NCBI RefSeq assembly: GCF_000165425.1
Contig: NW_001799222.1
Coordinates: 434,001-498,000 of the forward strand
From: Paramecium tetraurelia
Lineage: Eukaryota; Ciliophora; Oligohymenophorea; Peniculida; Parameciidae
Direction: 5' to 3'
Length of the DNA: 64,000 nt
A program made the position numbers and the translations under genes. Positions 48,612-61,646 of the stretch are shown piece after piece; the stretch's first letter is position 1, and every line of letters begins with the position of its first letter. A model generated the notes under the pieces. That model made no database searches and had not been told where the DNA came from. It saw only the letters and a list, made by a program, of their open reading frames with translations.

Positions 48612-51367
48612 TCAAAGAGATAAAAATTCTTTATTCTAGAGTAGCTTCTCTACGTCATCCATCTGCTTTGCATCACCTTTAATCATAATCAAATTTAAAA
48701 TATCAGCTATTCGCTATTTCTAAGACATAATCTGTTCTTGAGCCTTCATCAATTCTTGGTCACTGAATTCTGCTATATTCTTAAATTAATGAATTCGATT
48801 ACTTTTTAGATTTCTAATTGCTTTGTTAAAGCTTCAATTAGAACCTTATCCTTATTCTACTCGATTTCTAAACGAATCATTTAAATCAATACTTAATGAA
48901 GCATTTTCGTATTTCAAATTTTCGCCTTGGTTATCCAGATCATCTCCTCTAAAACTAGACCCTTTGAAATTAGTTTCTTACTAATATATGGAATTCTATT
49001 TAGATTGCCTAATGTAAATATGAAACTTACTAGAAAGATGATTGCTATTCATTTTGTGTTTGAGACATCATTTATCTTAGGTATTAATTGTCACTTTATA
49101 GTTTCTCGATATCCTCTGAAAGATCATTCACTTTTTTATTTAATTTTTGCTCTATTTCCTGTTTCAATTCAGATTCCGATTACAATTCCTATTCTAAAAC
49201 TTAAATTTATTTTTTCATTTCTTTGATGCCTTCTTCCTAATCCAAAATTTCTTATTCTTTCTTTTTTATAACCTATTTATAACCATCAATAATATCTCCT
49301 ATGTTATCTTTATTATTCAAAGCTTAGGTTCTGATAATATCTTATTTCTTTTCTTCAAGTTGTTCCTTCAATTTTGTAATCTCATCTTCCAAAGATTATA
49401 TTATTTGATTGAAATTGCCAATTTATTTTTTTTAATTTAAATTTTCTTTTTCTAATTCCTAATACTAGATTTTAAGCAATTCTAGTTCTTCTTTTGAACG
49501 AATAGCATTAAATTCTTAGCTTTCTAATTATGCCTTCAATTAATTAATGAGTTGACTATCTGATTTGATGTTTAATTAAGCATAGCCTTCAGATCCTTAT
49601 TAAGTTTAACTATTTTGTTTTAATTCTATTTTCATCTACATGGCATCATTCTAAACTTTTTCTATTTCTTAATTTATCAACAGTAAATTGTTTTTTAGAT
49701 TATATATTTCTATTTGATTCTTTTCTTTCTCCTTTTACAATTGATTCACATTGTATTAACTCTAATCTAGTTGAGATTTAAGCATATTATTGTCTCTTTA
49801 CAGAAACTCAAGTTCCTTTTTGACTATTTCTTGATTAAATGCAGATTAATTATTCTATTCATTATTGCCATTAATTAGTTGTTACTATTGCAAAAAAGCA
49901 ATTTATTTTTAATACTACTAATTTTACAGACCCACTTATGTATACTCGTCCTTCAATTAATTATAAGTGGTTGATAAGAGTGAAAATTCAATACATGAAT
50001 TTTAATATTTGTCTTTTAAGTCTAAATATTTTTTCATTAACTCATCATACTTATCAGAGTTATTTGAATAATTATTGAACTAATTATTATTGATCAGATC
50101 CTCTTATTGTTGTGTTTTACTTCTTTAGGATAATTACTATTGCAATTCTTTGGGTTTTGGTGAACCCTTTTGGAAATCCAAATTGCTAACATTTTATTTG
50201 ATTCCTTGCTTGGAGGTTTAAGGATCGTTTAGAGATTTAATTAACTAATCAGAAACCTAATATTATTGAGTGGGAGGTTAGATTTGACTATTGTACATAA
50301 ATTGATAATCTTTGGAGTCTTTTTGTTCTACAAAGGATTGATAATGGAGCGATCTTTATTTGATTCCTTTTTCAGATTGACTATTGGTATGCTCTTCATT
50401 TGAACCGTTTCTATAATCATCACATTAACGTTATTTTAATTTTTAATTTAATTTGGAAGAATATTTTTTTTTCTCCTCTTCTTTATTATCATTATTCATT
50501 TATTATAATTGCTTGTCTACCTTACTTAATTTTTCGTTTATCATTCTTAATTCATAATCTTATTGTCTTTGAGAATTCAAAGTATTGGTAGGACTTTGAA
50601 ATTTTTTATTTGTCTTTGTAGGTGTGCCAAATCTCTTTGGAGGAGAAACAACCCTCACCTAAGCATCTGGCTTTCTTAATGTATCAGACCAATTGTAATT
50701 GCAATCATCAACGATTACCACTTTTTGTGGATGCTTTGGTTCCTTTAATTTTCGTTCCAACTGATTTTTTAAGTATTCTTTATGATCCTTCCACTGAGAA
50801 TACGTTACATGAGTAGTCCTCTTTTCATTTTCATCTCCAATTTTCTTTGATTAAGCCAACCTTTTGGGGCTTTATCCAACATTTCGCTGCGTGTTTTAAG
50901 GACTATTGCCTGAAAGATAAGGGTTAATGATTTTAGGATTGTTATCTGCAGGTTTTTCAATGAATTACCATTCAAACATGAATGTTAATTGAGCTTCTTC
51001 ATTCTGTTCGCTCTAAATGGATAGTTTATCGGACAACTATTAGAATTTGTTCTCAATATAAAAGTCCAGATCAAAGACAGCCTCTCCGAATTTGCTTTGA
51101 TTTTCGAAAAAGATTAATTTAAGCTTGCATAATGAGTGAAAATTACCTTTTTCTTGTTCTTTGGATCATAAGGCGTTCTGATTTCAGCCTTCTCATAAAT
51201 ATCCTATTGTTCATAGCATTTGCATTTAAGTTAACTATTCAGCATCACTGCAGTAACAGCTACATTCAATCAAACATATTACAATCATTTAGTTGCATAT
51301 GGCAATAAGTAATGGGTGAATCTATATAAAAATAAACAGTCTGCACCTCAACATTAATTTAGAGCAT
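48612..51367 (-). CDS. C2-domain and coiled-coil protein
   Basis: About 890-900 residues. The N-terminal 160 are a C2-like beta domain (INVEVQTVYFYIDSPITY, EKAEIRTPYDPKNKKK, GEAVFDLDFYIENKF), then a Pro/Ser/Thr-rich basic linker (SPKRLAQSKKIGDE; SPPKRFGTPTK), then a coiled coil of more than 400 residues to the end (AEFSDQELMKAQEQIMSQK). This order resembles proteins that tether membranes or cytoskeleton to coiled-coil partners, such as NT-C2 proteins. Introns include a 23-nt TAG intron near 51260 and 51124-51146 (23 nt, AAG); at least one more is implied by the frame count. No named family. Confidence 0.75.
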
Positions 51368-51486
51368 TCTGACTATAAATTTTATTTATAATAATAATTT
51401 ATTTCGTTATTTTTAATTTATCACATTATACTCTATCAAGACACAATTACAAATACATTCATTTAATTATATTAACAAATCACAAT

Positions 51487-53363
51487 TCAGTTAAGTGCAT
51501 CTAATTAATTTTGCATCTCCTCGCGTATCAAATCTATTTCCTTTTATTAAAAGTAATTCCACGTTCTCAAAGAGTAAGGTCCAATACCATACAAGGTATT
51601 GCATTAATGATCCAACAGTATCTTCTGAACTTGGAAATTAGGAATCGTTAACTCATCACAGTATTTCAATTTTGAAGTGACGTTATCATAAATTTTAATG
51701 ATGGAATCATTTTATTCTTAATGTAAAAACAGAATCTCCTACGTTTCTTTAGCGACAATCATATCCATGGGCTCACTTTATAACTCTTTATGAAACAGAA
51801 CTTCATTCTTTTGTGCATTCCAAAGTAAACATCTATTGGAATTCTACTTAGCATAAATGATATTGTTCGAGTTTCCAGGACTAAACAATGCCTTCAAAGC
51901 CTACTATCCATTTTATTAGAAACTGAATTGAGCAACAGTTGGATTTCTCATATCCAAATGGATAAATCCATCTGTCATAGTCACCAAAACATTATAATCA
52001 TTTACATCAATATATTTAATTTCTTAGGACTCCTACCTATTTGAATCTTACAATTATTCAAAAGTTGGGAATTGTTCATTAAAATCATCCTTGATTGAAT
52101 CCTACTCCTCATCTAATCTGAAATTCGTTTCGTTTAATAGGTTAGGGTCAATGGGATTTATTTGAGGACTTTCAATTATCGCAGATCCAAGTCTAGGTAT
52201 GAGTGGTGACAGTATAGATTTGGCTTCAATTACATTTGATTGCAACTTCTTAATTGTTAATGATAAGCACTGTCTTTCATTCATCCTTTCATCTAGAATC
52301 AATAACTCCTTAAATCAATAAATAAATCACTTACATTATTTTTTGTTCCTACATATATATTGTTTAATGATTAGGTTATGAATGTTGGTAGAGAATGCTC
52401 CTACAAGTTGCAATTATATTGATTGTTTAATCCATAATAATGATAAGCTTAATTCTTAAAGAAATTCCATCCCATGATATTACCTCTATCAGAACCAGTG
52501 ATCAACATGTCTTTGGAGATATTTTAGTCGCATATGCACAATGATATAAAATTTGAATCGCTCTCATGAATATCACAGATTTTCTCACATTTAAAAGTGT
52601 CATTTATCAATTCTAACCTTGTCAAATGATTTCCATTATTAATTATTATCCCATTTTAGTCTTTTAAAGAAATAAAATTATTTTTAGTTTTTTAGCTTTA
52701 AGCATAGGTTCCATCAAATGCTGAAAAATATTGGATGTTCTATAATCTTAATATTAAATTACTTTTCTAATTATCCTCAACTCATCCATCAGTGAATTAA
52801 ACTTCTTGTTTACCTTCGTATCCAACTTCTTTTCCTACCCTGCCAAATTTGATATGTAACTAGGAGCAATAGGTTTAGATGGTGATTCATCTGAAGATAA
52901 AATATGAATAGGCTTCTAATATTTTTATTTTGCTTTCTCTAAAAATCTCTCAAGCTTCTATATTTTTTTCAAACTCTCCTCTGTATATTTTGATTGTTTT
53001 ATCAATGCTTCCGAAAATGAAACTGGTTCTACTTGTCCACTATTGAATTATTTAGTTCCCTTGAAGAGTTACCCATTAATTGGTGTTTTAGAAAGCACTT
53101 CATCTTTTTCCTAATTGATTATTACAATCTCTTACGATTTCTTGAAATGGAACTGCCATCCTTCTGGGTGTGTTAAACATTATATTCTATTGATTATAGA
53201 CTGAATTTTTGTTGAGTTTTGCTGAAATAGTTTAAGCATGTGTGAAGCTTTAAAATTGAAATGCATTGGGAGTAGGAGATTCATCACAAGAGAATTCTGA
53301 AATTACAGAGGTTGTAGAAGACTTGGGTACGTTTAACTTAAACTTGACAGAATTGTTTTTCAT
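51487..53363 (-). CDS. WD40-repeat protein
   Basis: About 590 residues. The first ~190 are S/T/K-rich with a short coiled coil (SLKKIQKLERFLEKAKQKYQ). The rest is a beta-propeller: segments such as HLTRLELINDTFKCEKICDI, LITGSDRGNIMGW, YVGTKNNVSDLFIDLRS, VLVTMTDGFIHLDMRNPTVA and NDSIIKIYDN show the usual hydrophobic-strand and terminal-D spacing of WD repeats, without perfect WD dipeptides. Several introns are needed, one of 25 nt (TAG) near 53120. It is probably a scaffold; no specific complex is recognised. Confidence 0.72.
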
Positions 53364-53794
53364 TTTAATTTATCTTTGTTCAAAACTAAAATCAGCTTTG
53401 TTTCTTTGAACTGAAATAGTTCAATTTTCACTAAGTTTGAATTAAATTAAATATCAATATTATTGTTACTAAAATATTTAAATTTACTACAGATGAAGTA
53501 GTCTGCAATATTTGCTCTTTCACACAGATTACCATTAAAGAATAATAGCTTGGGTTAATTGTATAATCATTGATCATATTAATAATTAAATTCAGAGGCA
53601 TTTAATAATCTCATCCTTACATGTGTTTAGATTATATATAAATTAGTTAACTACATTTTGAGTCATTGTTTTTTGTTAAATAATTATAGATGTGATAAAG
53701 CAATCATTCCTTCACTTCTGTAAATTCCATTAGATTCATCCCTTTGATTTGAGTTGTATATAATATATATTTTTTAAATAAATTTAATTTAAAT
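53364..53794. other. intergenic, no gene accepted
   Basis: About 430 nt between divergent genes. One minus-strand frame of about 105 codons looks protein-like but is broken by two TGA codons, so it is not called. The rest holds the promoters of the WD-repeat gene and the uL3m gene. Confidence 0.45.
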
Positions 53795-55102
53795 ATGTTG
53801 CTTAGATTTATAACCACAACCCATGAATTAAATTGGGCCTCACTATATTATTTCACAAAACACACTAGACCCAAAGCTTAACCTCATAGAGAGAAGACAA
53901 GAGCCAAAGCAATTAGTGATGATAAATCAGGAAAAATTGCCAAATCAGATCAAGAACAAGAATAAAAATAATAATAAGAAAATCTCAAGAAGAAAATAGA
54001 ATTAGAAAAATTAAGAGCATTATAACCAAAGATGCATACCTGGAGTTCATTTTATGAAACGCATATTCCTTAAACCAAAAAAGTACCAAAAACAATTTAT
54101 CTTTCCTTAAATGAGTAACCTGAAGGAAGAAGAAAGCATTACAAAAAGTTTGACTAACCTCCAGTTGATATTACCGAAGAATGCAATTAAAAATTTGAAA
54201 TTAAATAGCATACTTATGAGGACCCCTTTGCTTCACCAAAAAGAGCAGGATTGATTGCTGTTAAAGTCGGCATGACTGCCTAATGGGATAAATGGGGTTA
54301 CAGACATGCATTAACCGTCCTGCAATTAGATAATAATTAAGTTGTTTAAGTAGTTAAAAATGACACCTATACTGGCTTGTAGATAGGCGCAGGAAGAGTC
54401 AATATTAAAACCCTAAAAAAACCCCAAATAGGTCATTTCCTTAAAGCAAATGTAAATCTTAGGAGCTATAATAGATACCTCCAAAAAAATATATCAAGGA
54501 ATTCCCTATTACACCTGAAAACACATTGCCAGTCGGCTTTATGTTGACAGCAAGACATTTTACTCCAGGGTAGTACATTGACATTTAAGGTATTTCAACA
54601 GGAAAAGGTAAAACAATGTTTTGAATTATTTTTTTAGGATTTGGAGGTACTGTCAAAAGACACAATTTTAAAACACAACCAGCAACTCATGGTAACTCAT
54701 TGTGTCACAGACAATTGGGAAGTACTGGTTAAAGACAAGATCCAGGTCGAGTTTTTAAGGGAAAGAAGATGCCTGGTCATCTAGGAAATGATAAAGTGAC
54801 ATGTGAAGGCATTTAAGTAATTTTGAATATCATTTAATAAGATTTACAGAATAGATGCAGTTCGATAATTAATATACATTAAAGGTTCAGTTCCAGGAAA
54901 ACCAGGTTCAATCGTGTATTTAAGGGATTCTTGGAAGGCTTAAAAGAAAAACAAAGAATTACTTAACTTTCCAACTTTGGCTGTTGAGAATGGAAAGGAA
55001 TATGCTAAGGAAATTGTAATGGAAGCTCCATTAGAAGATCCTGAAATGGAGGAAACTCATGAGAACGATTTCCCAAAGGCTGGAGAAGATGCAGAGGATT
55101 GA
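53795..55102 (+). CDS. MRPL3: mitochondrial ribosomal protein uL3m
   Basis: 409 residues, longer than bacterial L3 (about 210), as usual for mitochondrial versions with extensions at both ends. The N-terminus [17 protein letters not shown] is a likely presequence. The core carries [13 protein letters not shown]-like [18 protein letters not shown], then [22 protein letters not shown] and the very conserved [20 protein letters not shown] plus [10 protein letters not shown] loop of L3. It binds the large-subunit rRNA near the peptidyl-transferase centre. Introns of 23 nt (TAG), 30 nt (TAG) and 54817-54841 (25 nt, AAG) give exactly 410 codons. The acidic C-terminus is a ciliate-type extension. 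Confidence 0.94.
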
Positions 55103-55162
55103 TATAAATAATAAGGGTATATAATAATATTAAATAAAAAAATAAATAACAAGTCACCATTT

Positions 55163-57933
55163 TCATTTTTAATTTTTTAATCTAATACACAGCTTTTTCT
55201 TTTTCGACTCCATTCTTGATACTTAATCGTCATCTATGTCCATTTTTTATTATATTTCTTAAATACTATTTTGATCTAAATTTGATAAATTAATATTCTG
55301 AAAATTTGAAATGTCTAATTATTTTTGTGAGTTTTTATTAGAATTTTTATTCTATTATTCTTGAGGCTTATAATTCATCTGATAACTTTGTAGATTGATA
55401 TACTCATTTTGTTATTATTATTCATTCAAATTTTTCACCCTTTCTTGGGTTTCATCTTTTAACTTTTCAAAATCGTTTTTATTTTGCAAACCAAAAAATT
55501 GGAGTTTTCTTTTTTTGCAATCTTGTTCTTGAATAGGCTTTTATTCAATTTGCTCTTTGATACATTATTCTTTAATAGAGATTGTTCTATTATAAAATTC
55601 TTTCGTTTGCTTGATCACCTCATCATCATTGACCCAAGGTTAGATGGCTGGCTGTGCCCATTTTGATAGCCCTTATTTTATATCTCTATATTCAAATCTC
55701 TTATCGCATAGATAAACAATACTTAATAATATTATTATATTTTTACCCATAATCATTTATGTGTCGAATAACTCTTCCCATGGCTTGATTAGTAGCACGA
55801 ATGGCCTATTGAGTATACCACTCAGAGCTCTTTATTCGTTATTAATTAGTAAATTCTGGATCATTAAAGATTTTATCCAAGTAGCCCATTTTCTCTAGTA
55901 GATGATTGTCTTATTTAGGAGGATAGGGAACCCCAACTAAAAATATAGCTCTACATAATTCATCAGAGAAATCAATTCCTTCAGCAACCTTTCCTCTATG
56001 GACTGCAAACATGATGGCACCTTTCTTAGACTTTTATTTGTATAGATCAAAAACGTTCTGCATTTCTGCACTTTGCTATGGTTCCCATAAGCAGGCTTTG
56101 ATTTCACATAACCTAGGTAATAATTTATTATATGTCCATTTGCTTCTGAATTTATTCATGAGACTATAGGATGAGAAAATAACAAGAATTCCATTGGGAA
56201 TAATCTAACTTAAGCTTAATAATGTAACACCAAATTTGCTGACTTATTCCTCGTTGTTTCTTTAATTGAATGAAAAATCAAAAGTTTTATGTTAGAAAAC
56301 TCTAAGATTTTTATTGAGGTCAATTATATGCTCATTAACTAGTTAAACTTCAAAAGGTATTCTTAATTCACAAGCCCATGATGGCATTGGGGACAGTGTA
56401 CCAGATGTCAACAAGATTGAGTATATACTTTTACTGAATAGCCTAGAAAAGGCAAGGGAGGGTTCAAGACACCACATATTAATGGATAACTAATTAGATT
56501 AGTCAAGAATGAAAGACAATTTGTATTGATTAAACTCGTTTTATAAAGAGTTTAATGATAATTTTTATTTCTCTCTTTCATCTTCAACCTTGATTAGATC
56601 AAAAACATTTTTCATAAACTTAACCCATGATTCAAAATGATAACCTGGAATCTGAGATAATTCACCCATAACTTCAATCAAAACAGAACAATGAATCAGA
56701 TATTTAGCAAAATTATTTTTATTGACTCCTTTTGCATAATTAGTCTAGGAATTCTCAGACCACAATCTAAATGTGTTTTCTTTGTCTTGAGTGTGTTCAA
56801 AAATCATATTTTATATTCTTCGAGCATCTGAAATTAAATATTTCTCATCCTTATCAGAAATGACAAATTCTGGATTATTTTTGAATGATTCAATATATTA
56901 AGCAAATACTCTAATTGTAATCATGATCGATCTGAATTCCTTTAATTCAGTCGGTACTTTAGCTGAATTTAATTTAGCTTTTAATTGATCATAAAAGATC
57001 GAGACTGATTCCAACTCATCAATCCACTTTTCAAGATCTTTTTCAGCTTCTATTATATTGTTATGAGTGATAAGAAATGAAGAACCTTCTTCAGCTGTCG
57101 ACTACACATTATGTGCTTCATCAAAAATCAAAATGGAATTTTCAATTTCAACAACATCTTAAAAGTCTTTCTCTAAGAGGTAATTATATGGAAGCAATAT
57201 GAGGTCTGCAAAATCCAATCTTTATCTCTCGAAATAATAAGGGCACAATTTATTTTTAAATCCAAATTATTTTGCTTCATCTAGACTACTTATCAATGTA
57301 CTATAATTTTGAGCCATAAGTATGAGATGTTCTTTTTTATAAAATTGACATTAATTTGACTTGACTGATTTTCGGCAACTTTAATTTAACAAAGTCCCTT
57401 TAATCGCACTAAAATCACCTCTTATACAATATTAATCCCTTGATCCAAGCATAGAAACATTAGGTTTATAGACGGTCTTCTTCAACTCCATAGCCACTTA
57501 TTTTAATTGAGCATGGGTTCTTGAAGAATAGATAATTTTAATATTCTTAGGCTGATCAGAATTTAATTGATCTTTTCTATTCTTTTTTAACCATGCCAAA
57601 GAAGCACAAAGCAAAGATAAAGTTTTGCCTGTCCCTGTTGGGGATTCCAATCTAATCTTTATTGATTTTAATAATATACAATGCATTTTATTTCTTATTT
57701 AACGCTCTTATCACACTTTCCATATAACTCTTTTAAACATCATATGGCTAATGAGGAAAATACACAGGAGTATTATCCAATACAAGTGAAGCTTGTTTCT
57801 TACACATGTTTCCATCTATTTCAATTTCCTTGACCATCATCTTATGGGTGCGTTCAGACTCCTCATCCAACAGTTGATGATGCTGAGCTTGCTTAGTAGC
57901 GAAGTATTATTGCAGTCCGAATGGAGTTTTCAT
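55163..57933 (-). CDS. RTEL1: RTEL1-like DNA helicase (XPD family, Fe-S)
   Basis: About 890 residues, a 5'-3' superfamily-2 helicase that in other eukaryotes unwinds telomeric D-loops and G-quadruplexes. Seen: Walker A loop [17 protein letters not shown], motif Ia [19 protein letters not shown], Fe-S cysteines ([20 protein letters not shown]), the DEAH box IFDEAHN, and the C-terminal RecA part. The [10 protein letters not shown] plus SRTHAQL pattern and the ELKKTVYKP block match RTEL1 better than FANCJ or DDX11. One 28-nt TAG intron splits the Walker A region; others are likely. The start ([20 protein letters not shown]) is well supported. The C-terminal tail is basic. Telomere work in a ciliate would fit, but orthology is by pattern. 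Confidence 0.87.
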
Positions 57934-57961
57934 TTTTGTAATTTTTGGAATCAAATTTGGT

Positions 57962-58425
57962 TCAAAAATTATTTTTAATTGAAATAACAATTACAATTTA
58001 AAATTAAGAATTAAGCGCTCCTAAATTCTCAGAAATCAATTGTATATGACAGTTTTTCAAATATTTAGAATTGGTAGGTTGGGAATGGAAGGACTTCAAT
58101 TCTAAAAGTAAAAAGTAATAATCCGAAGAATTATACCAAAAATATCATTGGCACTGATTTATTAAACATGGGAGGACTTTTCAAAGCAATATTCATGAAT
58201 GCTAACCATCTTATTAGCAAATTTAACTGTTTAAATTATACTCCAATAAATCTGAAAATCTATTTAATTAGAGTAATCTTTATTAGATTATTTAGAGTAA
58301 TAGGAATAGAAAAGATAAATACTTTTGAATAAAGTAAATTAATTCAAGAAAGATAATTGAATACTACCAATAGAAATACGCACTGCAAGTAATGGTTAAG
58401 AATCTCCTATTGGAGACACTCTCAT
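57962..58425 (-). CDS. small hypothetical protein, 142 residues
   Basis: Two exons joined by a 35-nt GTA...TAG intron near 58108-58142, giving exactly 143 codons. Starts MRVSPIGDSQPLLAVRISIG, ends in a hydrophobic IVIVISIKNN tail, and has a middle segment ANDIFELKSFHSQPTNSKYLKN. It ends 28 nt before the helicase start and 147 nt from the divergent Sac1-type gene. No family recognised. The clean two-exon fit supports reality, but the length is near what a one-stop code allows by chance. Confidence 0.5.
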
Positions 58426-58572
58426 TATATATTGACTAAAGGATTATTTGAGCAATATATTTTGAGTTCTAAAGCAATCAACCTAACAAAAATTTGAAAG
58501 TAGCAAAATTGATATAGGTTTTCCAGGAATTTTAATTTAATTGATTATAAATTAATATATACTCAATATTAA
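58426..58572. promoter_or_regulatory. divergent promoter region
   Basis: 147 nt between two divergent starts; AT-rich, no recognised motif. Confidence 0.45.
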
Positions 58573-61522
58573 ATGACTAACTTGAAGTTGTTCTAAGTGA
58601 CTGGCTATCAAAATGAAATTATTGTATAAAAATATCCCTATTACTAGATTAAATCAGAATTACCATACATAACCACCTACCTAAAGTTTCATCGATTTTC
58701 ATAAATCATTGAAGAATCACCAAAATTTTAGGAATAGGAAGGAAATATCAAAGGAGATAAAAGATGCTCATACATCTTAGGAGTCTTTAAGACTTATAAT
58801 AAATCATTCATAGTGATTGTTGATGAATGCACAAAAGTTGCAACAATTCAGGATCAAATTATATATCACATTGATCAAGTGTCCTACTTTGCCATCGATG
58901 TAAAACAAACATTTAATTAGAGGACTATAATCCTAATAACAATAAAGATATTTTGGAAAGCATAAACAATCAAAAAAAACTATTGTAATCAGGATTCTAC
59001 TTCTCGCTCTATGGAGATATAACTCTTGCAAGACATTTTTAAAAGTATGAAAATAGTTTTGTTTGGAATAATAAACTCCTAAGCTCTTTTAGAGAGAATA
59101 AGATTTCCTCTAGTTGGCAATTGCCTATGATCTAGGGTTATGTTGAATAAATAGATTCCTAAATTGATAAATAGCCAGTTACAGTAGTTTTGATTTCCAG
59201 AAGAAGCAGATTTATGGGAGGAACTCGCTATTACTCAAGAGGAGTAAATGATGATGGCCATGTGGCTAATTTTGTTGAAACAGAGCAAATAATTATCTCA
59301 GGTTCAATTTTAATAAGTTTTGTTGTTATAAGAGGATCAGTTCCTTTATTTTGGAATTAAGATGGTGTTAATAGTATAAAACTAACTAGATCAAAAGAAT
59401 TAACATAATCTGCGTTTAGCAAACATTTTAATCTTTTAAGAAGATATGGCAAAATATTTTGCATTAATTTAATGTAAAATAGTAGATAATTAGAATAAGT
59501 ATTAACAGAAAACTTTTACTATCAACTCTAAAAGGCTAAATTAGATCATGTTAATTATTAATCTGTTGATTTTCATTCTTTAGTTAAAAATGGTAAGTCT
59601 TCTGGAGTTAATTCCTACATATATTAATATGATTAAACTTTGGAAAAATTTTAGTGCTATTTTGAAAAAGATAGACAAATGATAAAAAAATAAAATGGAG
59701 TCTTTCGAATCAATTGTTTGGATTGCTTGGATAGAACAAATTTATTTATGAGTAAGCTTTGTCTTTATAGTTTGGAGCGAGCTTTAAGAAATTTAAATCT
59801 ATAATTAAGTGGTAATAATGATATCCTTAATTCTTTTGATGAGAACAATAAAAAATTATTACATGATCTAATCATAAAATATAAGATTATGTGGGCTAAT
59901 AATGGAGATATGTTGAGTTTCATTTATTCAGGATCAGGAAGTACTGTATCAGAGATGGCGAGAGAGGGAAAAAGAGGTTTTATGGGAATGCTCAAAGATG
60001 GATACAATAACATCGAGAGATTTTATAATCGCCAATTTGAAGATGATGCTAAACAAAATACTATAAACTAATTATTGTATCAGTCAACATCATAAACTCA
60101 TTTTGATAGTTGGATTGCTCAGTAAGAGAAGCAATTCTGCACATTTAGTGAAATTTCAATTTTATTAATTACATGGAATGTTGGTGGTAATACTCCGATA
60201 ACAAAAGACTTTTTATAAAATATATTACATTTTCAAGAACAATCTAATCCAGATGTTATTGTCTTTGGTTTATAAGAAATTGTTGATTTGAATCCATAAA
60301 ATATTGTGATTATGAGCAACGAAAAAACCCTTTAGTTGTGGAATTAATTGATTCAATCTAACTTGTCAAAAATAGATTCCTATACAAAAATAGGAAATAG
60401 TGATTTAGTTGGTTTATATTTAGCAATTTTTGTGAAAACAAATTAAATCTCAAGAATAACATAAATTGATACAGATGCTATTAAAACTGGTTTGGGTGGC
60501 ACGTTGGGTAATAAAGGAGGTGTTTCGGTGAAATTTAATTTTGATGATTCTCTAGTAAATATGTTGTTTATCAATTATTTTAGTTAGGATTTACTTGTTG
60601 TCATCTTACATCTGGTAATAAATAATGTCAATAAAGATTATCAGACATAGATGAGATTCATCAAAAAGCCTTTTAAAATTCTAAATAGAAGATTAGTTTA
60701 AAGAACCTCGATTATTCATTTTTTTTCGGTGATATGAATTTCAGAATTGAATTGTCATATTAAGAAGTTATTGAACAAATTAAGAATTATCAATAATTAA
60801 TTTCAGAAGATCCAAATAGCCAGAAAGCAAAAAGAAAATTAGCCCATTTATTGAATTTCGATCAACTTGGAAAAAACAAAAATAAAAATTAACACCTTCA
60901 AAACTATCATGAAGGTAGCATCAATTTTTTACCAACCTATAAATATGATAAAAACTGTCAAATTTATGATACTTCAACAAAATTAAGAATACCTTCTTGG
61001 TGTGATAGAATTTTAGTTAATTGCAAAGAGGAATTGATTTGTTCATAACGTTATTATTAAAGAAATGAATGCTTAGATAGCGATCATCGGCCTGTATCTA
61101 GTTATTATGTTATTGAAATCAAAAAAATAGATAAAGAAAAGTTAGAATCTGTAAAATCTCTATATTGCTTATCATAAATGTAGAATTTTAAGTCTCCCCC
61201 ACCTAACTTTGATGTTTCAACAAAACCTTTTCCAACTAAATAATTTTAACAACCTCAATAACCTTAATAATATGGTAACTATTAAGATCTCTCATAAGAA
61301 TCATAGAATGATTAATAAAGAAACTAACAATAACTTAATTTAACTCCATAACACTAATAATAGATTTAAAACACTTAAGATTTTTTGAAAAATAATTAAG
61401 ATAAATAATAATAGTATTCTTAATAACATTAAGGCTTCGAATAATATACTTTTGAATAGATGTTATAGTAATAAAAATCTGCCTAATAACAATCAAATTA
61501 ACATAAGCTTGATTTATAATGA
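58573..61522 (+). CDS. synaptojanin-like Sac1 / inositol 5-phosphatase
   Basis: About 950 residues with two phosphoinositide phosphatase modules. The Sac1 domain (about 1-450) shows [17 protein letters not shown] as R-G-V-N-D-D-G-H then ANFVETEQ, and the CX5R loop [10 protein letters not shown]. The 5-phosphatase domain (about 510-830) shows [48 protein letters not shown] and SDHRPV, covering the metal and catalytic residues. The C-terminus is Q/N-rich (QFQQPQQPQQYGNY onward) where animal synaptojanin has a proline-rich tail. Together it should strip 3-, 4- and 5-phosphates from PIP2-type lipids during membrane trafficking. Several short introns, for example one splitting the 5-phosphatase domain after KFNFDDS. 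An alternate frame near 58036 is not part of it. Confidence 0.92.
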
Positions 61523-61646
61523 ATTGTATTTTATTATCCAATAATTGAAATAATTTTTGAGTCTTTTAGTTTGGTATTCAATAGGTATATAAATTATTTA
61601 ATAAATAACTGTTTATAAATTATCATATTATAAATATAAAATGATT

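Noticed and set aside
53400-53730. A 105-codon minus-strand frame with protein-like stretches (e.g. a MNLMEFTEVKE start)
   Set aside because: It contains two TGA codons. Under a one-stop code about two TGAs per 100 codons are expected by chance, so neither a gene nor TGA recoding is claimed.
58036-58180. Plus-strand frame starting MTVFQIFRIGRLG upstream of the Sac1-type gene
   Set aside because: It stops within 50 codons, overlaps the better two-exon minus-strand gene at 57962-58425, and matches nothing.
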